From Microbacterium lacticum (GTDB lineage Bacteria > Actinomycetota > Actinomycetes > Actinomycetales > Microbacteriaceae): a stretch of DNA of 64,000 nucleotides. The stretch spans positions 496,001 to 560,000 of the forward strand of contig NZ_VFPS01000001.1 in the NCBI RefSeq assembly GCF_006716815.1, given 5' to 3'. A model generated the notes under the pieces. It was not told the DNA's origin. It made no database searches and saw only the letters and a list, made by a program, of their open reading frames with translations. The position numbers were made by a program, and so were the translations under genes. Shown here piece by piece: positions 36,854 to 43,859 of the stretch; positions within the stretch are counted from its first letter, which is position 1; each line of letters begins with the position of its first letter.

Positions 36854-38604
36854 GCGACGCTCCCGACCCCTCCGACACCCACCTCCCGCAGACCGAAACC
36901 CCCGACCCCTCCGACACCTACCTCCCGCAGACCGAAACCCCCGACCCCGTCGGCGCGTTTCCTCGCCTGTCTGATGAACAGGTCGACGTGCTGCTTGAAC
37001 GCGGGAGGCGGCGGCGGCTCGCCAAGGGCGAGGTGCTCATCCGACCCGGAGATCACCCCTCGTCGCTGTACGTCGTGCTGGACGGCTACCTGCTGACCAC
37101 GGATACCGAACCAGCAGACGACCCGCGCCCAGCGGACGAGCCGTCGACGGTGGGCGTGCACGGCCGGGGACGGTTCGTCGGGGATGTGGGGCTGCTGGAA
37201 GGGCAGCCCTCGTTCGAGTTCGTGTCCGCCATCGACGCCGCCGAGGTCGCGGAGATCCCCGTGGAGGAACTGGAGGCCATCGTCACCTCCGACCCGCTTC
37301 TGGGCGAGATCATCCTGCGCGCCTACCTCATCAGACGCTCCCTCGCCATCGGCGTCGGCGCCGGGTTGCGGGTCGTGGGCTCGTGCTTCTCCCCTCAGAC
37401 CCGTGAGCTCTTGGACTTCGTCGCCCGCAACCGGCTCCCCCACCGGCTGGTCGACTTGGACAAGGACGAGAAAGCGGAGCAGTTGGTCCGCCGGCTGGGC
37501 GCGACGGTAGCCGACTTCCCCCTGGTCATCCTCGGCGGCGCCCGCACGGTGCTGGCCGCCACGCCGGCCCGGCTGGCCGCTGAACTCGGAATGCGACCCC
37601 CGGCACCGCCGACGACCTGCGACGTCGTCGTGGTCGGGGCAGGACCCGCCGGGTTGGCATCGGCGGTGTACGCGACGTCGGACGGGCTGTCGGTGTACCT
37701 GTGCGATTCGGTGGCAACCGGCGGGCAGGCGGGCACGTCGGCGAGGATCGAGAACTACCTCGGCTTTCCCGCCGGGATCTCCGGTGCCGAGCTTGCGGAC
37801 CGCAGCGTCCTGCAGGTTCGGAAGTTCGGAGCCACCTTGGAGATCCCCGCTACTGTGATGGAGATCGTCGAGGATGACGACAGGTTACGGGTCGTGTTCG
37901 ATGACGGCCGTGAGGTGACCTCGGAGGTCGTCGTGCTGGCCACAGGAGTCAGATACCGGTCACTTTCCGCCGCGGGTTTGGACAGGTTCCAGACCTCCAA
38001 CGTCTTTTACGCCGCGACCGCGCAGGAAGCGCGGGTGTGCGGGGACGCGCCGGTCGCCGTCGTCGGCGGCGGGAACTCCGCCGGCCAAGCGGCGCTGTTC
38101 CTTGCCCGCACCTCCTCCCGCGTGTACCTGGTGGTGCGGGCGGCGGAGCTGGAGGCGGGGATGTCACGCTACCTCGTGGACCAGATTCAGAATCACCCCC
38201 GCATCGAGGTGCTGCTGTCATCGGAAGTCGTCGACGCGGACGGCGACGGTCGGCTGGAACGAATCACCGTCCGAAGTGCACACGGTGAACTGCGGGAACT
38301 TGAGGTCGGGTACGTGTTCGTGTTCATCGGCGCCGTCCCCGCCACCGACAGGCTGACCGTCGGGGTGCAGCGCGATGCCGACGGATACATCCTCACCGGA
38401 TCGGACGCCGAGCTCGCCGGCTTTCACTCGTCCGGCTCCGCCCGATTCTCGCTGGAAACCACCGTCCCGGGCATCTTCGCAGTCGGCGATGTGCGGCATG
38501 GTTCGGTGAAGCGCATGACCTCAGCGGTTGGGGAGGGCGCCAGCGCGGTCGGACAGATCCACGAGTACCTCTCCAAGGGTCGTCACAACCGGGTGGGCGC
38601 ATGA
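36850..38604 (+). CDS. Thioredoxin-reductase-like flavoprotein with cyclic-nucleotide-binding domain
   Basis: A 584-residue fusion. It starts with two 13-residue repeats (PDPSDTHLPQTET). A cNMP-binding domain (about 38-160) comes next, then a thioredoxin-like segment without a CxxC (about 175-250, CFSP). A TrxB-like FAD/NAD part follows, with VVVVGAGPAGLASA, GGQAGTSARIENYLGFP, VAVVGGGNSAGQAALFL and the FAD-binding GIFAVGDVR. The redox CxxC of true thioredoxin reductases (CATCD) is replaced by AATAQ. It may pass electrons to a partner other than classical thioredoxin. Coupled to both neighbours by ATGA. Confidence 0.86.
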   Translation: MSDAPDPSDTHLPQTETPDPSDTYLPQTETPDPVGAFPRLSDEQVDVLLERGRRRRLAKGEVLIRPGDHPSSLYVVLDGYLLTTDTEPADDPRPADEPSTVGVHGRGRFVGDVGLLEGQPSFEFVSAIDAAEVAEIPVEELEAIVTSDPLLGEIILRAYLIRRSLAIGVGAGLRVVGSCFSPQTRELLDFVARNRLPHRLVDLDKDEKAEQLVRRLGATVADFPLVILGGARTVLAATPARLAAELGMRPPAPPTTCDVVVVGAGPAGLASAVYATSDGLSVYLCDSVATGGQAGTSARIENYLGFPAGISGAELADRSVLQVRKFGATLEIPATVMEIVEDDDRLRVVFDDGREVTSEVVVLATGVRYRSLSAAGLDRFQTSNVFYAATAQEARVCGDAPVAVVGGGNSAGQAALFLARTSSRVYLVVRAAELEAGMSRYLVDQIQNHPRIEVLLSSEVVDADGDGRLERITVRSAHGELRELEVGYVFVFIGAVPATDRLTVGVQRDADGYILTGSDAELAGFHSSGSARFSLETTVPGIFAVGDVRHGSVKRMTSAVGEGASAVGQIHEYLSKGRHNRVGA

Positions 38605-39467
38605 GGGCGGCGCTCACCTGGCCGCTGCGCCTGGCACGGCGAATGCCGGTCCTTCACATCGCCGCGGAGCGGGGGGAGGGCCCGACGGTCATTCTGCTGC
38701 ACGGCATCGCCTCCTCATCGGTGACGTTCCATAACGTCCTTCCGCTGCTTGAGAGCACGCGCCGCTGCATCGCCATCGACCTGCTCGGTTTCGGGGAGTC
38801 ACCTGCCCCCGCCTGGGCGGACTACACCCTCGCCGAGCACGCGGCTGCCATTGAGCGCACGGTGGCATCACTGCGGCTGCGGGAACCGTTCACGGTCGTC
38901 GGCCATTCCATGGGCGCGCTCATCGCCGCCCGGTATGCCGCACGTAATCCACGGCGAGTCTCTGGACTCGTTATGGTCAGCCCGCCTATCTACCTCTCCC
39001 CGACGGAGATCGGCGATACATTCGAGCGCGCACGAATGAGCTTCTACCTCCGGCTCTACGAGTACCTGCGAACGAACCGAGAGTTCACGCTTCGTAGTGC
39101 CGCCCTGGTCCAGCGACTTGTTCCCATCCCGAAGGCCGTGGACATCACCGAACGCAACTGGGAGCCGTTCGTCAAATCGTTACAGCACTCTATCGAGTCG
39201 CAGACCACTCTCAGCGATCTCGCTCACGTGAAGGCGCCCGTGGACGTGATCATGGGCGACCTCGACGAGTTCCGGTCAGAAGCCGCGCTGCGCATCGTCG
39301 AACGGATGCGGGGCATCCGGGTCCGGCGAGTCCGCGCGACCAACCATCTCATCGGCAAGCGGCTCGCACGGGCTGTCGCTCAAACGGTGCTAACCCAATC
39401 TCCCTCAAATATTGCCAAGAATGAGTGGCACTCTCGGGGTGGAGTGCTACAATTGTATTCGTCATAA
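38601..39467 (+). CDS. Alpha/beta hydrolase
   Basis: A 288-residue protein of the alpha/beta-hydrolase fold: oxyanion motif LLHGIASSS, nucleophile Ser in GHSMG, an Asp in MGDLDEF and a late His in RATNHLIG. The substrate is unknown. The ATG overlaps the reductase stop. Its last 20 or so codons run through the CIRCE-like operator and promoter of hsp20, so the C-terminus may be less conserved than the core. Confidence 0.85.
   Translation: MRAALTWPLRLARRMPVLHIAAERGEGPTVILLHGIASSSVTFHNVLPLLESTRRCIAIDLLGFGESPAPAWADYTLAEHAAAIERTVASLRLREPFTVVGHSMGALIAARYAARNPRRVSGLVMVSPPIYLSPTEIGDTFERARMSFYLRLYEYLRTNREFTLRSAALVQRLVPIPKAVDITERNWEPFVKSLQHSIESQTTLSDLAHVKAPVDVIMGDLDEFRSEAALRIVERMRGIRVRRVRATNHLIGKRLARAVAQTVLTQSPSNIAKNEWHSRGGVLQLYSS
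39426..39453 (+). promoter_or_regulatory. hsp20 promoter with CIRCE-like operator
   Basis: GCACTC (39428-39433) and GAGTGC (39442-39447) form an inverted repeat with an eight-base spacer, continuing into TAC at 39448-39450. CIRCE, the HrcA operator, is TTAGCACTC, nine bases, GAGTGCTAA, so this is a near match with one base less spacing. TGGCAC (39426-39431) and TACAAT (39448-39453), 16 bases apart, give a promoter that the operator would cover. Confidence 0.6.
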
Positions 39468-39505
39468 CCACCTGACACCCAATTGAAGAAAGGAAGCAAC
39501 ACAAC

Positions 39506-39955
39506 ATGGCAATGTCATTTGATCCTTTCAGCGAGATCGACCGGCTCGCCTCCGTGCTGATCCAGTCTCGCCCGGGACCGCGAGTGATGCCCGTGGACCT
39601 TTACCGCGACGGCGACCGCTATATCCTTTCCGCGGACCTGCCCGGGGTGGACCCTGGGTCGGTGGACATCGATGTGGATGGTCAGCTCCTGACCATCCGT
39701 GCGCAGCGCTCCGCCGCGCGCGCCGACGGCGCCAAGTGGCTTCTACAGGAGCGCCCCGCAGGCACATACCTGCGTCAGTTCAGCATCGGTGAGGGCGTCG
39801 ATTCGGCCAACATCTCGGCCTCGTATGAGGACGGTGTGCTGAGATTGGTCATCCCGGTCAGCGAAAGGGCCAAGCCGCGCAAGGTTCAAGTGATGACTCA
39901 GAACTCGGCCGCTGATCAGGGCGAGGTTGGCAAGCAACCGATCCAACAGGGCTGA
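39506..39955 (+). CDS. hsp20: Small heat-shock protein Hsp20
   Basis: A 149-residue holdase that binds unfolding proteins without ATP. It has a short N-terminal arm, an alpha-crystallin domain (about 30-125, VDLYRDGDRYILSADLPGVD to YEDGVLRLVIPVSE) and a C-terminal tail with the I-x-I-like VQVM region. AAGGAAG lies upstream of ATG 39506. It has its own CIRCE-like promoter and so may be controlled separately from the dnaK chain. Confidence 0.95.
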   Translation: MAMSFDPFSEIDRLASVLIQSRPGPRVMPVDLYRDGDRYILSADLPGVDPGSVDIDVDGQLLTIRAQRSAARADGAKWLLQERPAGTYLRQFSIGEGVDSANISASYEDGVLRLVIPVSERAKPRKVQVMTQNSAADQGEVGKQPIQQG

Positions 39956-40097
39956 CCTCGCGCGCCCCGGAGATTTGGCGTGTACGCAGTGGTCCGGAGA
40001 GTGCCTCACATGGTCGAGCATCGGCTCGTCATCAACCAGACTTTACCAGCACGCCGCGTCGCGGCCCACGACAGCGAATCAGGTCGACAAACGCTCG

Positions 40098-40118
40098 ATC
40101 CGTCCGCATTGGACGGAT
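40098..40118. repeat. Short inverted repeat between hsp20 and the stress-protein gene
   Basis: ATCCGTCC (40098-40105) and GGACGGAT (40111-40118) are separated by five bases. It sits in the 240-base gap that otherwise shows no gene. It could be an operator for the following gene or a weak terminator for hsp20; no T tract follows. Confidence 0.4.
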
Positions 40119-40197
40119 TGGGGGTGGACGAACATCTGAAGCGCTCGCCCGCCACACCCAACCACCCTCTCATTCATCGCGTCAATTGGAGTTCACC

Positions 40198-40725
40198 GTG
40201 ACTAGCACCGACACACCCGGCGACCCGTCCTCCGCCAGCAGTCCTGAGGAGTTCGAGTACACCGCGGACCCCCGCTGGAAGCAGGCAATTGCGGAATACG
40301 CTGACTATGCCAGCGCCCAAGCGGCCGTCGATCGTCTCGCCGACGCAGGTTTTCCCGTCGAGCGCGTCGCCATTGTCGGCTTCGATGTGCGTGTCGTCGA
40401 GCATGTTCTCGGTCGTATCACTACAGGCAAGGCCGCGCTTCGTGGCGCGGCCGCCGGCGCCTGGTTCGGTCTCCTCATCGGGTTGCTGTTCGGCCTGTTC
40501 GCGCCCGGCTTCGGCTGGTTGGCTATCGTCGCGATCTCCGTCGTTTCCGGCGCGGTGTGGGGCGCGTTGATGTACTTCATCGCGCACCTCACCACCGGCG
40601 GGCGACGGGGTTTCGATTCCGTCGAAACGCTCGAAGCCGGCCGGTACGAGGTCCAGGTCGAAGCGCCCTTCGCGCCAGAGGCCGCGCGCCTGCTCGCGGA
40701 CCAACCCGCCCGGCCCGTCAACTGA
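40198..40725 (+). CDS. General stress protein with glycine-rich membrane segment (YflT/DUF1269-like)
   Basis: A 175-residue protein. Residues 40-75 (YADYASAQAAVDRLADAGF followed by VERVAIVGFDV) match the general stress protein 17M/YflT domain. Two hydrophobic stretches (about 88-105 and 107-125) with small residues suggest a membrane hairpin. A role in stress is inferred from family naming and neighbours. GTG 40198 is chosen because GGAG is six bases upstream. It ends just before the IS256 debris. Confidence 0.8.
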   Translation: MTSTDTPGDPSSASSPEEFEYTADPRWKQAIAEYADYASAQAAVDRLADAGFPVERVAIVGFDVRVVEHVLGRITTGKAALRGAAAGAWFGLLIGLLFGLFAPGFGWLAIVAISVVSGAVWGALMYFIAHLTTGGRRGFDSVETLEAGRYEVQVEAPFAPEAARLLADQPARPVN

Positions 40726-40854
40726 CCTTTCACGCGTTTTGGCGCCTGACGCATGTCAAGTTCCCAACGGGGCCACCGGTGGATCTCCCTGCCGCGGGGG
40801 ACTGCCGCGATGGTGTCGTCGACGATGCCGTCCACGTCGTCCGCACCGCGGCGA

Positions 40855-41347
40855 CGAACGTGAACGGGCCGGCGTCGCCGAGGGGGCGGTGGCGGAACTG
40901 GTCGACGTGTTCGTCGAGGTCCGCGGCCATCCGGGAGACCTGCGACTTCGACAGCGAGTGGATCCCGAGGGTCTTGACCAGCTTGTCCATCCGGCGGGTC
41001 GAGACGCCGGCGAGGTAGCAGTCCGCGACGACCGTGATCAGCGCGGTCTCGGCGCGTTTGCGGCGTTCCAGCAGCCATTCCGGGAAGTACGTCCCTTGCC
41101 GCAGTTTCGGGATCTGAACGTCGATGGTGCCGACCCGGGTATCGAGGTCGCGGTGCCGGTAGCCGTTGCGCTGCGTCACCCGGTCGGGTGAGGGCTGGCC
41201 CCATTCGGCGCCGACGACGGCGTCCGCGTCCGCGGACAGGAGCGCGTTGATCATCGTCTGCAGTAGGCTGCGCATCAGATCCGGGGACGAATCGGCGAGG
41301 GCTTCACCGAGCAGGCGGGCAGGGTCGACAATATGAGGTGCGGTCAT
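40855..41347 (-). pseudogene. IS256-family transposase, N-terminal fragment
   Basis: About 164 residues from the start ATG at 41347 (MTAPHIVDPARLLGEALADS) through RNGYRHRDLDTRVGTIDVQIPKLRQG to FTFVAA. Similarity then ends and the frame runs into unrelated sequence to about 40730. The catalytic middle is missing. The C-terminus of the same family lies on the same strand at 27290-27469. Near 41440-41450 GCTACACCACC mirrors the IS256 end at 27249. Bases 41348-41542 hold the rest of this IS end and no gene. Confidence 0.82.
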
Positions 41348-41542
41348 CGTGATGATGCCTTTCGAGTGGGATGTGGGAGATTCCTCGAAGGATCACACGG
41401 TGACCGCGCCCACGTTCACGACGAGGCCGGCCACCGCGGGCTACACCACCTTATGGGGCACTACTACAGTGCAGGCCCGCAGCTCGTGCCTCCTGCCATC
41501 GCTGCGCGTGGGCGGAAGCGGTGAACCACCCTGTCCGAAAAC

Positions 41543-42969
41543 GGCTCTTCACGAACGAGGGTGTAGTCGGTTGAGCGCGTCGGTGGCCGGGTAGGGGTCG
41601 AGGTCTCCCGGATGATGGAAGTTCTTCACGCTCACCATCGCCGAAAGACCTCGACGTGCTCCACCCTACGTTCGCGACCCCTGACCTGACGACGTTCTGC
41701 CGCCTCGATGAGCTCGGGCTCGTCGCCGTGGGCCAGTTGATCGAGCCGGATCGGGCGACGATCGAGTGCCGGCCAGTCGAGACGGACCCGTGGTGCCGGA
41801 GGTGCGGGTCGGAGGGCGTGCCGAGAGACACAGTGACGCGTCGGCTCGCGCATGAGCCGTTCGGGCATCGGCCGACGACGCTGCTGGTGCGGGTGCGCCG
41901 GTACCGGTGCGCGCACTGCCGACGGGCGTGGCGGCAGGACATGACGAACGCGGCGGCGCCGCGGGCGAAGATCTCCCGCCTCGGCGTGGAGTGGGCGTTG
42001 CGGGGCGTCGTCATCGACCACCTCACCGTGACCCGTGTCGCCGCGGGCCTCGGGGTGTCCTGGAGCGCCGCGAACACCGCGGTGCTCGCCGAGGGCAAGC
42101 GCCGACTCATCGAGGACCCTGCCCGGTTCGATGGGGTGACCACGATCGGCGTTGACGAGCACGTCTGGCGTCACACCAGGGTCGGCGACAAGTACGTGAC
42201 CGTGATCATCGACCTCACCCCAGCCCGTGAGAAGACGGGTCCCGCACGACTGCTGGACATGATCGAGGGACGCTCGAAGGCGGTGTTCAAGCAGTGGCTC
42301 GCGGCGCGGCCGACCGAGTGGAGCAAGCAGATCGAAGTCGTCGCGATGGACGGGTTCGCAGGCTTCAAGACCGCCGCCGCCGAAGAACTCCCCGACGCCG
42401 TCCCGGTCATGGATCCCTTCCACGTCGTCCGCCTCGCCGGCGACGCGTTGGACCAGTGCCGCAGGCGCGTCCAGCAAGACCTGTTCGGGCGCCGCGGGAT
42501 GAAGAACGACCCGCTCTACAAGGCCCGCCGCACCCTGCACACCGGCGCGGACCTGCTCACCGACCGGCAGCGCGTTCGACTGGACGCGGTGTTCGCGAGT
42601 GAGGAGCACGTCGAGGTCGAAGCGACTTGGGGCATCTACCAGCGCATCGTCGCCGCCTACCGGGAGCCCGACAAGAAGAAGGCCAAGGAGATGATGCAGT
42701 CCGTGATCGATGCGATCACCACAGGGGTCCCCGCGGCGCTGGTCGAGATCCGCAAACTCGGTCGCACCATGACACAGCGTGCCGTCGACATCCTCGCGTT
42801 CTTCGACCGCCCCGGCACGTCCAACGGGCCGACGGAGGCGATCAACGGGCGGCTCGAACACCTCCGCGGCTCAGCGCTCGGCTTCCGCAACCTCACCCAC
42901 TACATCGCCCGGTCGCTGCTCGAAGCCGGAGGATTCAGACCCGCGCTACACCCTCAATCGTGAAGAGCC
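41543..42969 (+). mobile_element. ISL3-family insertion sequence, apparently intact
   Basis: Inverted repeats of 23 bases (41543-41565 and 42947-42969, GGCTCTTCACGA start, two mismatches) enclose one transposase gene. The octamer CCGAAAAC occurs exactly at 41535-41542 and 42970-42977, the eight-base target duplication expected of ISL3. Intact ends, gene and duplication mean a recent insertion. Confidence 0.95.
41656..42963 (+). CDS. ISL3-family transposase
   Basis: A 435-residue DDE transposase. The N-terminal zinc-binding region has CRRCG and CAHCRRAW; a helix-turn-helix follows (VTRVAAGLGVSWSAANTAV). The catalytic core includes IGVDEHVWR, VAMDGFAGF and, near the end, NGPTEAINGRLEHLRG with the catalytic Glu. 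No frameshift or stop is seen, and the length is normal. The last codons lie inside the right inverted repeat. Confidence 0.93.
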   Translation: MLHPTFATPDLTTFCRLDELGLVAVGQLIEPDRATIECRPVETDPWCRRCGSEGVPRDTVTRRLAHEPFGHRPTTLLVRVRRYRCAHCRRAWRQDMTNAAAPRAKISRLGVEWALRGVVIDHLTVTRVAAGLGVSWSAANTAVLAEGKRRLIEDPARFDGVTTIGVDEHVWRHTRVGDKYVTVIIDLTPAREKTGPARLLDMIEGRSKAVFKQWLAARPTEWSKQIEVVAMDGFAGFKTAAAEELPDAVPVMDPFHVVRLAGDALDQCRRRVQQDLFGRRGMKNDPLYKARRTLHTGADLLTDRQRVRLDAVFASEEHVEVEATWGIYQRIVAAYREPDKKKAKEMMQSVIDAITTGVPAALVEIRKLGRTMTQRAVDILAFFDRPGTSNGPTEAINGRLEHLRGSALGFRNLTHYIARSLLEAGGFRPALHPQS

Positions 42970-43023
42970 CCGAAAACCTGTCCGTTTACTGCCCGTAGCC
43001 GTCCGTAAACGTCCAGAGATAGA

Positions 43024-43059
43024 CTGAGCCCCAGACGGCAACCCCCGCCTGGGGCTCAG
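43024..43059. terminator. Hairpin left of the prophage attachment site
   Basis: Arms CTGAGCCCCAG (43024-43034) and CTGGGGCTCAG (43049-43059) enclose a 14-base loop and are followed by TAAAT. It stands between the ISL3 copy and attL and has no obvious gene to serve. It may be left from the right-hand end of the inner element. Confidence 0.6.
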
Positions 43060-43112
43060 TAAATCGCTGGTCTCAAGAACCGGAAGTGTGGCTCTGAGGG
43101 CCTCCCGGAATC

Positions 43113-43134
43113 AGACCCCGAAGTACAGCTCGTA
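43113..43134. other. attL core
   Basis: This 22-base copy of the glnA1 end is identical to 57531-57552. Read on the minus strand with the next bases it encodes YELYFGV then TGA. TGA would be the stop codon glnA1 used before the prophage arrived; the present stop, TAG, came with the phage. Confidence 0.85.
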
Positions 43135-43237
43135 GTATCCCGGGCCTGGCGGGCGGTGGCGGGTGCCGTGTCTGCCGCGTGATTCCGCGGTTCCCGCTGT
43201 CTCCACGGGCGACGCTAGGGCGCCTCAGTGAGACTTC

Positions 43238-43256
43238 TGCGGACTTTCTGCGGACT
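43238..43256. other. Integrase arm-type repeats, left end
   Basis: TGCGGACT occurs twice with an 11-base period (43238-43245, 43249-43256). The same pair with the same period is at 57473-57491 near attR. Paired direct repeats at both ends of a tyrosine-recombinase element are the expected arm-binding sites. The right copy overlaps the stop codon of the small gene at 43255. Confidence 0.55.
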
Positions 43257-43383
43257 AGCCTCCAAAGCCGCTGAGCATGTCGTCGACGTCGTCGTTGATG
43301 CGCTTGTCGATCGCCGCGTTGATGAGAGCTTCCTCTTCCTCGGGGGTGACATCCTCTGGGATCGGAACGTTGATGTTTGTCAT
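43255..43383 (-). CDS. Small acidic phage protein
   Basis: A 42-residue protein beginning MTNINVPIPEDVTPEEEEA and ending MLSGFGG. It is acidic and probably alpha-helical, with no known domain. The reading frame is clean and codon use is normal, but the ribosome site is weak. It is the last gene before attL. I cannot assign a function. Confidence 0.5.
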   Translation of the reverse strand: MTNINVPIPEDVTPEEEEALINAAIDKRINDDVDDMLSGFGG

Positions 43384-43429
43384 GCTCTGAGGCTAGGACC
43401 GCCCGCCGACACCGTTGTGTCGCGTCTTG

Positions 43430-43536
43430 CGGGATGGGGTTGAGGGAGGGCCGCTACGAGGGGTGCGAAATACCCCCGGCTCCTTCCCCGACTATGGACA
43501 GGGCCACCATAGCGGCCCTCCCTCAACCCCATCCCG
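43430..43536. repeat. 27-base perfect inverted repeat with nested hairpin
   Basis: The arms 43430-43456 and 43510-43536 are exact reverse complements over 27 bases (left arm starts CGGGATGGGGTTGAGG). The 53-base loop holds a second hairpin, GGGGT...ACCCC at about 43460-43476. The repeat occupies most of the only long non-coding gap in the prophage. It may be a terminator for the late minus-strand operon, a structured RNA, or a small inserted element. No gene is seen in 43384-43621. Confidence 0.85.
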
Positions 43537-43621
43537 CCCGTCATGCGGCCTCTCTCCTCGCGTCACGCCGCATCCCGACGACTCGCTGAATGTGCGGGGT
43601 AAATGCGGGGTGATGCCATCG

Positions 43622-43831
43622 CTAGAGCTCGGTGAGCTTGTCCACCTCGTCTAGCTTCAGGCCGTAGGACACGGTCACCTTCACGACGTGCGAGGTGGAC
43701 GAATTCATCACGGGCGGCTGGGACTCGATCTCCACGGAGACGTCGTGGGACTTGCCCTGATCGAAGCCATATGCAGTCGAGACGTAGTCGATGATCTTTT
43801 GGTCGTCGATATACCGCTGAATCTTTGCCAT
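43622..43831 (-). CDS. Hypothetical phage protein
   Basis: A 69-residue protein (starts MAKIQRYIDDQKIIDYVS) with a mixed alpha/beta pattern and a Ser/Thr-rich middle. It has no recognised domain. It lies between the structured repeat and the sigma-like gene, on the late strand. The start ATG 43831 is preceded by a weak purine-rich stretch. Confidence 0.6.
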   Translation of the reverse strand: MAKIQRYIDDQKIIDYVSTAYGFDQGKSHDVSVEIESQPPVMNSSTSHVVKVTVSYGLKLDEVDKLTEL

Positions 43832-43859
43832 GGGCTGAGGATAAGACCGCCCGCCGACA

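Noticed and set aside
27249..41450. Target-site duplication around the split IS256
   Set aside because: Flanking eight- and nine-base strings at the two presumed ends do not match.
43430..43536. CRISPR repeat or array
   Set aside because: There is one inverted pair only, no direct repeats with spacers and no cas genes; no CRISPR array was found anywhere in the window.
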